Part shown: positions 12,600 to 25,309 of the stretch, in pieces | Layout of the letters: the number at the start of each line of letters is the position of its first letter | Position numbering within the stretch: position 1 is the first letter of the stretch | Notes under the pieces: model-generated | Database searches by the model: none | The model's input: only the letters and a program-made list of their open reading frames with translations | Told to the model about the DNA's origin: nothing | Source of the DNA: Delphinapterus leucas | Lineage: Eukaryota; Chordata; Mammalia; Artiodactyla; Monodontidae | Length of the DNA: 64,000 nucleotides | Assembly (NCBI RefSeq): GCF_002288925.2 | Contig: NW_022097993.1 | Coordinates: 10,850,604 to 10,914,603 of the forward strand | Reading direction: 5' to 3' | Position numbers and translations under genes: made by a program

Positions 12600-13470
12600 A
12601 CAGAAGAGAGAGGTCTGTGAGGTTAGAAAAGCTATCTTGAATATGAGTTCCTTTTAAAGGTAATGAAAAACCAATGTCATATAAAGATGATCAACGGAAA
12701 ACAAATCAAGGTCATGTCTCATTAAAGTTATCAGAAAAGGAGAATAAGACGTGGAACAACATCTCTGACGGTGAAGCCACACGAGAACAAATACACCCAG
12801 GAAACAGATCAAAACGGTAGCCTACTAATTCTAAGCTAAAGCTAGAAGACATAAATACAAAATACGAAAAAATATGTAAAATGAGTTTAAGGACGTGGTG
12901 TTATGAAAGAACAACTAAATCAGAAATTAGAAACATGCAGAATTAAAACGAGAACTCAGGAAAAGAATTAGAAATAAAAGAAAAAATATTTCAGAAATGA
13001 ATATGAAATCAAATAGATGACCAGAACAAATAAACACAGCAAACAACGATTTAAGAAAACTGGAGAGGCAAAAGAAGAAAAAAAATTTAATGAAAAAAAA
13101 AAAGTAATGAAAAGGATCGAAGAAAGTGACAAATAATAGAGTCAGGCAATGAAGACCCAACAGCCAGGTAAGAGTCACTGAAAAAGGAAATTCAAACAAG
13201 GAAACACGATACTAAAAAACTAGTTTTTAAAAAGTCACTGAAATAAAAAATTTGAAACTACATATTGGAAGAGCATACCACATGCAGGCATTTCCTGTCT
13301 AAAAGAAACCTCTTATATTTCAAGACTGAGACAGGTCAAACATAAAAGCACGAAAGAAGACAGATCATGCAAACATCAAGCAAAAGAGGGCTGCAGTGGC
13401 TCCAGACGAACACCTAACAGCCGCGACACATCTACACCACCGCTGGGAAACAGAAAGATAATGAGCCAGC
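12600..13470 (+). mobile_element. Degraded L1-like segment (purine-rich strand)
   Basis: This A/G-rich plus strand resembles old L1 coding sequence. The part near 13360-13400 ('agatcatgcaaacatcaagc', then 'aaaagagggctgcagtggct') matches the wording of an L1 ORF2 segment. No frame stays open. The strand bias explains long T-rich minus-strand frames rich in Phe/Leu, which are not genes. Confidence 0.5.
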
Positions 13471-13474
13471 TACA

Positions 13475-16335
13475 GTGTTTTACATGTACTAGTAGCCTCA
13501 TTTAAAAACACAGGTAAGATTACTGTTAATAATATGTTTTATTTAATGCATCTTTCTCCTCTGCAGAACTCCCAGGAAAACATAATACCTTATCTCACCT
13601 GCACCTAAAGACTTAAAATGGTGCCATAATGCCATTTTTTGCAAGGAACTGACAATTTAATTACTCACCAAGGGCTAACACCAGGCCCGGAGAAAGGATC
13701 AATGTGATACATCCTTGGATCCTGCTCCAAGTAAAACAAACCTGCACAACCGCATGATTCAAGTAAAAATTTAAGTTTTGATTGCCTAACAACACTCTAG
13801 CTCTCGGTTTCCATTTTTTAAAGACGGCAGAGGGAGCTCACGGGAGGCTGAACTTAACATCAACTGCAAGTCGTTTCATTTCACAAAATTAATACGCTTC
13901 TAGAGAATAAAATTTATCATAACTCCATCCAAAACATACTATGTCAGAAAGTGAAAGAGGAGAAAACTTCTTCAGTGTATTCAGGCACTTTCATCCCCAA
14001 CTCTTAAATCTTTTACACCCCAATTTTACCACTGAGGATGCACACAACATGACCACAACATAAAAAGTACCTGTCATTTTAGTTGCTTTTCTACCTACTG
14101 AGTAGTTAAAGTAACTATCAAGTCCCTTTTGCCTATTCTCTCTGATTTGGCCTGATTAGGAATTCAAGCTGAAGTGACAGAATACAGCAAAGCTTACTGA
14201 TGAAGATTAGCCAGAAATCCATGATGTTAGTAGCTTCCTTAGGAAAAATCCTTTTCTAAGAAAAATCAAAAGTTTAAATTAAGACAAGCAGGTCAACGCT
14301 ATGACACATCTATTGCCAAATTAAACTAAAGGCTACAACAAGTTACCTTACCGTAGGTTTTTCCGGGAATGACAAGGTTATCATAGAAATCTATACCTAT
14401 TTATTTAGCTAGTGATTTTCTCTTTATGAAAGAAAATATGAAGAGCAAAAAAGTTCGTCCAAAACATTTTTAGAACCCGTCTTTCAGACTTAACCCAATA
14501 ATCTTGTCACATTCTTTTGAATTACTGAAGAGTTCAGAACATTTTTATCCTCTGGGGTGGAATGTGACTTTTGGAAAAAGTTGAATCACATCTCTAACTG
14601 TGATTCACCGTCTTTATTCTAACACAGATAATGAAAATGTATTTTGAACTGGTGTGGTAACCAAAGAGGACCGGGCATACAATCAAAGAGTCTCAAGCAT
14701 GGAAGAGACTTCAGTCGTCCAAACTTCTCCCCACCTGCCACCCAATGCTTGGAGCCCAGCTACACACCTCCAGGTGCTCGTCCAGCCTCGGCACAAATCA
14801 CCCAGTGATGGTAAACAGACTACTCTCCAAGGCAATCAATTTCAGTTTGGGGCGGCTTGAAATGCTGAAAAGTACTGCCTTCTAGTACCTGCATGTGTTA
14901 CCTTGGAACTTCCACACACTAGCTTAAGTTAGACTCCCTATGGCTGCCGTATTTTTGGAATTTTACAACTATATTGGAACATGCGGAGAAAAGGGGGAAA
15001 AATGGAAAGCAAAAGAAACAATGAAAAAATTAAGAACTGATGGAATACAAAGGCACAGGAAAGAAAGCCAGTCTGGATAACCAGATGATTATTTAAATTT
15101 TCGATGTACCAAGCTACAGGTAAATAGACATCTACCAATCTTAACATTTACAAACATACACATTAATTACTATGACTGTGGGCAAGATTTTCCATAATGA
15201 AACACTGAAACAATTTCATAAATCCTTTTTTCCTGTTTCCGTATGAAACAGCTAGAGGTTCTGTTTATACTGTTAAAGAGCAGCTGTTAATTCTGATATT
15301 CTGTTCTTTATTCTACTCAAATGCATCATGTTATCTAGCAAAAAAAAAAAAATCCATGCCTGGTAACATCTATTCCTTTCTCTTAACTTCTATCATTGCA
15401 TTAGCAGTTGGCTTTCTATATTTTATGCAAAACATTTTTCACACAGCAACAAGGTTTTTAATTACTTCACAAGAGTTCTTCAGTATACAAATATGAGTAG
15501 ATAATGTAAAACCATGTTGAAATTCCAGTGCCTTGGAATCAACCTAACGGGCTAACTCCAGCCTTACCAAACACACTTGGGAAAATTACCAATTACTTCA
15601 TGCCAAGGATATCCAAGGTTTCTTAAGGCATGATGAATCCATGAATACCAAAGGTTTCGAACAGACAATCTAAAAGAAGAACTGAAACTCTATAGAAGTC
15701 ACTACTGGAAAGAGAGGGAAAAACCATCTGCACTGAAAAATACCGGCTGAACCCACAAGAGTAACTGAGTTTTCCACATGGAGAAAGACAAAAGAGCAAA
15801 AAGGCTAAAGACAAAACTGTATCAAGTCTCCAGCAGGAGGGAAAAGCAGAAAAAGAAACAGGAAAAAAAATACAGCGCCTAAATAATAAAACAAAACAAA
15901 AGATGAGGATAGTAACTTTAAAGAAAAAGCTTCAAGGACGCAGCGATGAGTGTCAGGGAAGCAGGGAGTCCAAGACGGAGGTGGGCGGAGAGCTGGGCGT
16001 GGCCACAGGAGTGACTGTACTCTTTGTGAGCGCAAACTCAGCAGAGTGACGGGAATAAAAATGAGCTAGCAGAGGCAAAGTCAGGTAAAGAAATGAAATA
16101 GCAGGTAAAGACCTTACTCAAGAAATTCAGCTGCTAAAGGAAGGTAAGAGCTAGTCGCTGGAGGACAGTGGCCGGCCACCGCGAGTACCTGGTAAACGCT
16201 AACTGGTGAACAAGCAAACCAGCGAGTAAAGGAGCACAACAGAGTTGGGGGCTGTTTGTGGGGGTCAGAGGGTACAAGGCGAAACTTTTATGAAAGGCCG
16301 GAGTGAGGCAGCGTGTTTCAAAGAGGAGGAAAGAG
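13475..16335. other. Non-coding DNA, no recognised element
   Basis: About 2.9 kb with no SINE, L1 or gene that I can support. The short plus frame at 14654-14860 and several minus-strand frames at 15.6-16.0 kb have no recognisable domains. Confidence 0.5.
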
Positions 16336-16351
16336 TTTAAAGATGTCTCCA

Positions 16352-16492
16352 GGGGCTTCCCTGGTGGCACAGTGGTTGAGAGTCCACCTGCCGATGCAGG
16401 GGACACGGGTTCGTGCCCCGGTCCGGGAAGATCCCACATGCCGCAGAGCGGCTGCGCCCGTGAGCCATGGCCGCTGAGCCTGCGCGTCCGGA
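16352..16492 (+). mobile_element. Tailless, 3'-truncated CHR-type SINE
   Basis: The class A head runs normally to 'gcgcgtccgg' and stops. The last about 55 bp and the A-tail are absent. A perfect 13-bp duplication, AAAGATGTCTCCA, still flanks it (16339-16351 and 16493-16505). The intact duplication argues that it inserted in this form and was not deleted later. Confidence 0.95.
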
Positions 16493-17177
16493 AAAGATGT
16501 CTCCAAATGAACATAATTTTTTTAATTAGGTGGAAAAGCAGGAAGGAAGGCTGAGAATGAAAATAAAGGCAGCGAAACCGGCACCCACCACCTTCCTCCA
16601 CCCTGACCCTAAAACGAGAACAAACAGCTGGAAGTCAGATCGGAAACATTCAGAGAATGGGTGGACAGAAAATGAGAGGAGAGCTTCTGTTCTTCTGTTG
16701 TAACAGTAAACGATGATGTGAGGAGAGCTGGGTTCAAAGACCCCTCCTTCTAGTCCAAAGTGTAGTCCAAAGCTAAAGCACAAATGGTAAAGCTATAAAG
16801 GCATGGAAGGGAAAATGCCTACAAAATGTTGAAGGCAAGTCCACTATGCCTAGGGAGACTGGATATATTTTATACATGAATACATTTTAGTTGTGTTATC
16901 TTGGTGTTTCCAAACAAATACCAATACCATATCAATAAATGACACTAGTAAGTAGTAAAACAAAGAGCATGTGAGAGACAATTACTAAAAGATTTATAGA
17001 TACATAAAATATTAAAAGTGGTCCAAAAGTTATCAATTTAAACACCAAATATACGTAGTATACTTTCCACTATGGACAAAGTCTCACTAAGGTGTTCTAT
17101 TGGACAACACAATTTACACGACTATCTACAAAGTGAGCTAAGAAACTTTACTCTTCATTTTTTTAATCCCCATTTCT

Positions 17178-17392
17178 TTTTTTTTAATTTACCTTTTTAT
17201 TGAAGTACAGCTGATTTACACTGTTGTGTTACTCTCTGGTGCACAGCAAAGTGAGTGACTCAGTTATACATATATATAATTTTTTTCATGTTCTTTTCCA
17301 CTATGGTCTCTTGCAGGATATTGAATATAGTTCCCTGTGCTATGCAGTACGACCTTGTTGTTTACTGTATTCTTTATTTTAACTCCTTCAAT
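17178..17392 (-). mobile_element. 5'-truncated L1 3' end
   Basis: Minus-strand L1 3' UTR: a T-rich stretch (A-tail) is followed by 'tattgaagtacagctgattt' and later 'atagttccctgtgctatgca'. This is the usual L1 3' UTR wording read in reverse. Confidence 0.88.
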
Positions 17393-18384
17393 ACAGACAC
17401 TGGAAAATGAATAATTAAGAATTTTTAAATAATGGGGAAAAATGGTAATCGAGACGTGGAGTTGATGAACCAGTACAAAATTTAAAAGAAAAGCTATAGT
17501 ATTTATAAAAGTATTGAAACATTGATCCTTTCCAAAAATTTGAGAAGTACCCAATAATAAACCCAAGATCAAAGACATTTAATCTATGAACCACTATTAA
17601 AAAAACTGTTTTATTAAAATTTAAGGTGAATAACTCTATTTCCATTCTATCAAAATACAAATAAGTTTTGTAACATAAATTATTTTCTTTTAAAAGTAAG
17701 CATACAGCAATACTAACACAGCTATAACATGACAGATGCCCTAAACACTGACTGCCACACAAACATATAAATAACTGACATAAATATGATGTATATATAA
17801 TATCAGTTGATAAGAAGTCCTGAGGCAAAACTTAGTATGTTAACAAAAACCACTTTTATTCAACAGGGTGACAGGGCTCAGAGATTAGATATTTCCACAT
17901 TTACTTATAAAATATAGAAAATAAATAAATAAAACCAAAACGAAGTATCATCTTTGAAAATGAGAGACACGATCCCCATGACATTGTACAGGTGGTGGTG
18001 GGGAAGACCCAGAGCAGAACTGACGACACGCAGTGAAAACATTTCTCTTACTCTGTGAGCAAGTATCGCCCAAGCAGTTTCTATGCTAAATAAATTCTTA
18101 CATCGTAAGGATATGGAACACTAAATCACACTGCGATCTTCACTTTCCCCAATCTGAACCTAGACTCAGAGTTAATAAGAACAGACTCCAAAAGACAAAA
18201 GTTCCAATGCACAGCAACCTAGGGGAACAGAAATCAGTGCAGCGGCTGCCCCTGGGGGGTCCTGACTAGAAATGGACACAAGGAACCTCTCCCTAGTGAT
18301 GGACGCGCTCAGAGTATCTGTACCGGGATTCTGCTGACGCACACAGTCAGCTCTGCCCATGCGCGGCCCCGTGTCCAGGAACTC

Positions 18385-18478
18385 CACCATTTCAGGTAAA
18401 GGACTTGAGCGTCCACGGATTTCGGTGTCCGTGGGGGTCCTGGCACCAACCTCCCGAGGATACAGGTGGATGACTATA
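18385..18478 (-). mobile_element. Tigger-like DNA transposon end
   Basis: The segment 'cacggatttcggtgtccgtg' followed by 'ggggtcctggcacc' and ending in 'ggatgactata' matches the terminal part of pogo/Tigger-type elements in mammals, read from the outer end at about 18478. Only one end is visible. The family name is not certain. Confidence 0.6.
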
Positions 18479-19029
18479 AAGACATCTGCCAAGGTACGTA
18501 AAACTCACTTTTATCTGGATTCTCTCTGTAATTATACCTCTTTTTTTTCCCTACGTAAATAAATAAATAATGCCAAGGGTGGATAGAACTGGATTGTAAG
18601 GAACACACCTACCACCACAGGAAATAGGATCTGCTTAAAGCTGAATAAGGAGTGACCTCAACAGACAATGGATGCCACTACCTAACCACTCATCTCTGAA
18701 TGTCTTACCATCCAATACCACTAAACGTGAATTACTTCTCACAAATATTCTCAAGAAGTAATTCTTCTATACTCAGTAATACCACACAATGGGTCCATTT
18801 GTTTGTTTACTCAGTAGTACATTTAGCAACCGATTCATCACAGCAGATTCACTAGGGAAGCTAATTGCTTAAGATCAGAAAGATACTCAGAGCAGCAACA
18901 ACGAGGGTCTGCACAGTGAACAGATGGACTAATCCTACTGGTAACTGACAAGTCGGCGCTACTGAGTGTTCAAGGCATGCCCGTCTAAAAAGAGCACAAC
19001 ACTGTAAATCACTATACCTCAATAAAAAG

Positions 19030-19160
19030 CGTGCCAGGCACCGCTGTAAATGCTTTACCCGCCCTAACTTAGCTGGTCCTCACGGCCCCTGCACGGGGAC
19101 AGTTGCCACCCCACCTCGCAGACAAGGGCACTCAGGCACCTGCGCTTGGGCATCCTGTCA
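19030..19160. repeat. MIR-like remnant
   Basis: The text 'taaatgctttacccgcccta' and 'cctcgcagacaagggcactc' resembles a MIR/L2 core with an eroded 'acagatgaggaaactgag' motif. Divergence is high. Confidence 0.5.
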
Positions 19161-20414
19161 GCACCGCCCAGGCCTACCTGGCCATCTGGCTCCAGAGACA
19201 ACTTTCTCAATCACTTTGCTCTGCGGCCTCTCTAGAACCAGCGGCCTTAAAACAACCCCTGTGCTCCGCAGTGTGGAGCCTGGGGTCTTGGCCAACCGCT
19301 TCTTCCTCTTCACCACACAGCAGTCCAGGGCCAGTTTCCGAAGAACAACTCTGGCTTTGCCTGCAAGCAAGCCGACAAGCCCCCCACAAGATCTGTCCGT
19401 GTAGTTAGGCTTCCCTGCTCTTCTTTAAAGTGAAACTTCATTGTCTCCTCAATTTGATTTTGCAGGAGTGCACCTACCTTTACCCTCCTCACCTGCAGAA
19501 GCAGCCCCACGGCTTACGGAGCCACACAGAGCATCCTCTGTGAGAAGTACTCATCAAAAGTCTTGCATTCGAAAACAGTAATTCTTATCTGAAGAAGCTG
19601 ACAGTTGGAACCATGCAAATGTGTTCAAATACCATTTCAAAGACTGTATGTTACTTAATAATTGCTTTCAAAATCCTTACACATTTAATAATATAGGATC
19701 TTGCTTTGTACCTATAACCAATCCCACAGAAAACCAGTGAACTACAGCCCTCTGTTTGGGAAGTTATGCTCTAAACTATTAAAAAAGAACAACTGCCTAC
19801 TTCAAATAACCTGCTACTCAACTCCTTTCAGCAGCCTAATTGAGAAAAATAATATTTCTGAAGAATTTAATTGTCCAAGGATTTCACGTTTTCTCCTTAG
19901 TCTGAAATGCCTTGAATGTTTTGTACCTCCATAATCCATTACAAACACCAAGCTACATTTTCAAGCTACATGTTTTCTTAAAAACAACTTAAACAATGTC
20001 ATGAAATCTGTCACCACAGTTACTACAGAGATGTTACTAAGAACACTGCCTCATATAAAATGTTCAAAAAGCTCTGCTTCCTTGATTAACAAGTAAAATT
20101 TCTCCTCAAGGATCTCGAAAATACACAAAGCTCCATATTTCCTTTTATGCTCTAGCCAGCAAAATGTTCAAAAACTAGTCTAAGACTAAGTAAATTATGC
20201 TTGACTTTATGGCCTGAAAAATCTCTATTCTATTTTTTTTCCTTTGAGTATTTCTGAGGTTTAATTTTTTTTAATATTTAAATCTTTGCTACATCTGGAA
20301 CTTACTTTGGCATAAATATGTCTTCAGTATAGAAATTTTACTTTCTTTAACCAAGTCTATGTATTGTTTTTTAATGACCACACCCTCCCAGCATTCTATT
20401 CTATTCTTTCCACC

Positions 20415-20437
20415 CTCACCCCACCCCACCCCACCCA
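20415..20437. repeat. (CCCAC)n tract
   Basis: Short C-rich pentamer tract. The minus strand carries G-runs that could form a quadruplex. Confidence 0.85.
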
Positions 20438-20566
20438 TGCCAATTTTTGTGTTATTTTTGTTCTTTTATGATTGTGAGATTTGTGTGTGTATCACTGAAG
20501 TTCAACTACATATATCTGTATATTTAGGCTTCATGCTGACTAAAAGTAATTTGAAAAGGTCGTAAG

Positions 20567-20640
20567 AAAAAGTTATGTAATTTCACTGTGAACTATAAAA
20601 ACTATAAAATAAAAAAGTTATGTAATTTCACTGTGAACTA
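20567..20640. repeat. Direct duplication of 29 bp, 45-bp period
   Basis: The same 29-bp sequence, beginning AAAAAGTTATGTAATTTC, occurs at 20567-20595 and 20612-20640 without mismatch, separated by a 16-bp A/T-rich spacer. The identity suggests a recent local duplication. Confidence 0.95.
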
Positions 20641-20926
20641 GAAATAATCATTTTTACATTAGCAATTAACCTTAAGAACTAGCAAGTATGATTTTGAGGA
20701 TTTAATACTGTCACACTGGAAAAAGGGCAAGCCCTTAAAATTACAAATTTCTCTCTAAAAAGCTAAACCGCTCGAAACAAGCCCAAATCAGTCACGAGAA
20801 CATTTGCTAACTGGGCTGTCTTCCGACCCCTCAGCCCTATCTGCCTATGGAGAACACCCACCCCTGCACAGAAGGGAAGGCCTTCCAGTTAGCGCTCAGG
20901 AAGAGGTGGTCTGTTCTTTGTCTTTA

Positions 20927-20946
20927 CCCAGGCGCCCTCTACTGAC
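20927..20946 (-). promoter_or_regulatory. CTCF-like motif
   Basis: Reverse complement reads TCAGTAGAGGGCGCC, one mismatch from the core CTCF pattern CCASYAGRKGGCRS. This is sequence similarity only. Confidence 0.45.
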
Positions 20947-21436
20947 AGCAAAGCAAAACAGACTGTGGAATTATACCTGCAAATTTCATCAGCACAAGGA
21001 AAATAAATTTATTTTTTAAATACTTCAAAATCAACATTTTACGTAAAAATAGATTAAAAACTGACTTTACTATAGAACCAAGAAAAAATACACATCTGTG
21101 AACTGACAATTCAGATAACACTCGAATTTTGTATGTGGCATATCCATATTTCAATATACTACTTTTCAATGTTAATCCTTAGGTGCAAGAAGGATTAAAG
21201 ATTATAAATCCATTTTAAATATTTTCAATAATTTCTCGGTAGGGAGATGTTTACCTGGATCTGTTCCGGTGTCCATTGGTCTAGGTTGACTGACTTGACC
21301 CTGGATATATGAACCCCAAGATTCCTATGGATGCCAGCACATCTGATGCAAATAAACACACCAATATTCCAGGAAGCCCATCGAGGACCTAATTACAGAG
21401 AAGAAACAGAGAAAAGCTAGTATTAAAAAATAAAAT

Positions 21437-21650
21437 GAGGCTTCCCTGGTGGCGCAGTGGTTGGAAGTCCGCCTGCCGATGCAGGGGACGTGGGTTCGTG
21501 CCCCAGTCCAGGAAGATCCCACACGCCAGAGAGCGGCTGGGCCCGTGAGCCATGGCCTCTGAGCCTGCACGTCCGGAGCCTGTGCTCCGCAACGGGAGAG
21601 GCCACAACAGTGAGAGGCCCGCGTACCGCAAAAAAAAAACACAAAAAATA
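21437..21650 (+). mobile_element. Short CHR-type SINE (class A)
   Basis: Head, body and a mixed A-rich tail are all present. The A/T-rich flanks (AAAAAATAAAAT upstream) make the duplication hard to fix exactly. Several substitutions against the other class A copies suggest moderate age. Confidence 0.94.
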
Positions 21651-22039
21651 AATAAAATAAAATATAACAGCATATAAGAAGCATTCTGGTTCTTTATACA
21701 ATCGTAATTAATGGAGGGTTACAGAATTCACACGTTCAAATTTTCAAATGGCACAGCTGCAGCTTGCTAAGAAGATGTGTGTCTTGGCTGTGCTGAAAGG
21801 TTATAAATCAACCTTCAAGAACCTTAATGAGTTTACTAATTTTCTTTTCCTAGCAGCTTCCCCCAAATCTAAGAATTTAAAACTACTTTATGTGAACAGT
21901 TTACTCACTCACCATATTTGAACCAGGAGTAGTAATATCCCACAGTAAAAAGTCCTTTATTAAATGTGTAGGGTATTGCTTAAAAGATTACCAACAAGTA
22001 AAAATCAAAGCGGTTTTTAAAAATGCAACAGAAATTAGT

Positions 22040-22200
22040 AGGAAACAGACAACCAACCTAAACAGAAAAATGGACAAAAAGATACAAATGAGTAATTCAG
22101 AAGAAATGTAAGGCCAATAAACACATAAAAACCCTCACTGGTAATTAGGAGGAAATGCCCTTGAAAACTACAACAACTTCCATTTTGCAATCAACACACT
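22040..22200 (+). mobile_element. L1 3'-region fragment
   Basis: 'aaatggacaaaaagatacaa', 'gccaataaacacataaaaac' and 'ctcactggtaattaggagga' follow the order of an L1 3' segment. It stops at a G-run at 22201-22212. Confidence 0.65.
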
Positions 22201-22212
22201 GGGGGGGGGGGG
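22201..22212. repeat. G12 homopolymer
   Basis: Twelve consecutive G bases, directly followed by a T-run. The length is likely unstable or error-prone. Confidence 0.95.
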
Positions 22213-22663
22213 ATTTTTTTAATCCATTAATACCAATTGTAGGATGAGAAACAGCAAGGACTGCCTCAAGAAGCCTTGTATCAACATGAATAAATCTCAG
22301 CTAGAACCCTGAGATTAAGAAAATTTATAGATGAACTAAGGTGTGTTATAAAATGTTAGCTCTTTGGGTCATGGTCAAAAAACTCTGAAAAACACTGTAG
22401 GGAAACTCACCTAAGTATACAAGAATACAAGCCTCAGCTGTACTATTCTTCATATCTTTGAATGTATTATTTCTTGATAATTTTAAATGCTCTTATGATT
22501 ATCTTCACATATTGCTTATACAATTAAAGTAAAATGGAAAATAAAAGTACTATCTGGAAATTATATCAAATATTCAGAAGCTTATATATAACAGATTTCT
22601 ATAAATCACTTGATTATGAAAAAAAATACAGTAAGAGGTATCAATAAAAAGCAAGCTTTTTTT

Positions 22664-22966
22664 GGGCTTCCCTGGTGGCACAGTGGTTCAGAATCTGCCT
22701 GCCAATGCAGGGGACACGTGTTCGAGCCCTGGTCTGGGAAGATCCCACATGCCACGGAGCAACTGGGCCTGTGAGCCACAATTACTGAGCCTGCGCGTCT
22801 GAAGCCTGTGCTCCGCAACAACAGAGGCCGCGATAGTGAGAGGCCTGCGCACCGCAATGAAGAGTGGCCCCCGCTTGCCACAACTAGAGAAAGCCCATGC
22901 ACAGAAACGAAGACCCAACACAGCCATAAATAAATAAATACATTAAAAAACAAAAACAAAAAAACC
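22664..22966 (+). mobile_element. CHR-type SINE, intermediate length (class B)
   Basis: The body matches class A up to 'gcgcaccgcaa' and continues with 'tgaagagtggcccc', 'acaactagagaaagcc' and 'gaagacccaacacagcc' before an (aaat)n/A tail. The duplication AAGCTTTTTT lies at 22653-22662 and 22967-22976. Confidence 0.95.
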
Positions 22967-23319
22967 AAGCTTTTTTAAAAATTCAGGTTTCTGTTTAAGT
23001 ACATACTTTTTACCTAAAGGTGAGAGTGAATCTACAAAATACCACTGAGGCCAATAATTTCAACCCAGTAAAACTAAACACATTCCCCCAAAATTCCTTA
23101 GGAGGGAGGTTAAGCATATACAATTTATGCCACAATATCCTGCTTTTAAATTTGAGAAGTGACACCTATAAGCTGACAAACATCTGGGACACGCTCTATT
23201 TAAATATGCTTGACTGTCGAGAGTGTCAAAATGAGTTAGCGGTCAACAGACCAGCACGGCCCATGTACTCAGCCACCTCTGAGCTGCATAAATTACCCTG
23301 GACTAGTAACAAACTGAGC

Positions 23320-23430
23320 TACCAGGTTCCCATCTGTTAGATGGAGTTAGAATGGCTGCCCTCAGTACTTAGGTGAGACACGTATGGAAAACATTTTTAA
23401 AGTTTTAAAGCACTACTTAAGTGCAAGTTA
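23320..23430 (+). repeat. MIR-like remnant
   Basis: 'cccatctgttagatggagtt' and 'tgccctcagtacttaggtga' fit the 3' half of a MIR. Old and weakly bounded. Confidence 0.5.
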
Positions 23431-24452
23431 CTGTCATGTTAAGAAATTTCGATAATCAAAATACAATACCTTTCTTTCTCTAGAGAAGTTCCTACATTGG
23501 TCTGTAAAACAACTGTATCTTAACTTTCCCTCTCAGGCAGTGGGTCCAGAGCATGAGGAGAAAACAAAGATTTTCAACACACTCCAAGTGGGGCTTCATT
23601 GTTATTAAAATAGAATGATTCCCCTCAGAATAATCTGCTACAACCTCAGCCAAATACAAATGGAGACTTTTCTATACAGCACGATTTTCCTGATGTGAAC
23701 GCTATGGCTGAATGAACTTGCATAATGGGATATGACTGTCCATGCAGGTAAAAAGCTGTAGCACCCAATACAGTGGTGCATTTTTATAACAACAAAAGAA
23801 AGGGACTTTAATGTAAAAAAACCTTGCACAAGAATAATGCTAGCAAAAATTTTTAAATGGCTATATTACTATTGAGCAAAAGCTAGATATAATTAAATGT
23901 TAGATGATGTTTAGGTCATACGAATTTAAGGCTATGAAAACCATGTTATTGATTCCTGCAAGGGAAAAAAAACTTGTTATCACTTACGGGAAACTTTAGC
24001 CCCAATCACTTTTTAGCAATTGAAATAATAATGTAATTTTGTCAATGTATCTTTCTTTGGAACATAACTATCATAACTGAACAATATAGTCAAGAACCCC
24101 TAAAAATAGACTTTTAAAAGCCTAACCGAAATTACAAATGGGTTATCCACTCTATAAAATTAGCCTTGTGAGCTTAACTAAAAAGCTGGCTTGATAAAAC
24201 AGTAGTTGCTTAACATGGTAGTCATGCAGTTACAGGTATGAAATCCTCATTTTCTTTCACCAAACTACTCAATGAGTACTTACCAATTCTGTGCCAAGTA
24301 AATGCTTTAAAAGACCATGGACACACGATAAAAAGCTAAGTTCCCAGACTCGGGAAGCCACACCAATATAAACAGGTATAACCATTTAAAAAAACAATGT
24401 GGTAAAATGTAATCAAGTTCTAGATGAATAAACCCTTCCACCAGACAATCTG
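23431..24452. other. Single-copy AT-rich DNA
   Basis: No gene or clear mobile element seen. Confidence 0.5.
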
Positions 24453-24453
24453 T

Positions 24454-24502
<49 letters not shown>
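24453..24502. repeat. (CT)n(CA)n compound microsatellite
   Basis: A CT tract (24453-24470) passes directly into a CA tract (24471-24502). Frames through it give long His/Thr or Cys/Val runs and are not genes. Confidence 0.97.
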
Positions 24503-24505
<3 letters not shown>

Positions 24506-24731
24506 TGACACACATACATATATGTTTATCAATTTATAGTCATGATATGACACATCTATGTACACATATACATTCACACATACACAACACACCCTACAGC
24601 AATATTTTAAACAGCAGGTCATAATTCATTAATTTAATCTCAACAAGTATTCACTTTTAGAAGGAAAAAAGATATGAGTGCATCACACAAAGGGTAAATA
24701 TAACTTTGTTAAATTTTTTAAAAAAAATATT

Positions 24732-24734
<3 letters not shown>

Positions 24735-24770
<36 letters not shown>
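24735..24770. repeat. (AT)n microsatellite
   Basis: Uninterrupted AT alternation between an A-run and 'acagaaatc'. Likely polymorphic and able to form a cruciform. Confidence 0.97.
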
Positions 24771-24775
<5 letters not shown>

Positions 24776-24861
24776 AATCAGGTCACGTTATAAAGTGTTG
24801 TTTCTCTGGATCACAGTCAAATAAGACTGAAAACACTACAAACAAACTCATACATATATTC

Positions 24862-25290
24862 GGGACCTCCCTGGTGGCACAGCAGTTAAGAATCTGCCTG
24901 CCAATGCAGGGAACACGGGTTTCAGCCCTGGTCCAGGAAGATCCCACATGTCACGGAGCAACTAAGCCCGTGCGCCACAACTCTAGAGCCCGCGAGCCAC
25001 ACTACTGAGCCTGCGAGCCACAACTACTGAGTCTGTGCACCACAACTACTGAGCCCACGCGCCACAACTACTGAAGCCCTCATGCTCTGAGGCCCGCGTG
25101 CTGCTACTGAGCCCGCGTGCTGCAACTATTGAAACTCACGCACCTAGAGCCTATGCTCCGCAACATGGGAAGCCACCGCAATGAGAAGCCCATGCAGCGC
25201 ATTGAAGAGTAGCCCCCGCTCGCCACAACTACAGAAAGCCCGTGCGCAGCAACAAAGACCCAACACAGCCAAAAATAAAGTTATAAAAAA
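24862..25290 (+). mobile_element. CHR-type SINE, long form with extra units
   Basis: About 429 bp. The tRNA-like head is followed by at least five 'ccacaactactgagcc' units of about 21-22 bp, then the class B style 3' part and an A-tail. The imperfect duplication AAACTCATACATATAT is found before 24862 and again from about 25291. Confidence 0.94.
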
Positions 25291-25309
25291 AAACTCATAT
25301 ATATATACT

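Noticed and set aside
12163..13199. Phe/Leu-rich minus-strand frames resembling membrane proteins
   Set aside because: They are explained by strong purine bias of a degraded L1 on the plus strand. No start, domain or conserved frame.
24307..24624. Cys/Val- and His/Thr-rich frames
   Set aside because: They read through a CT/CA microsatellite.
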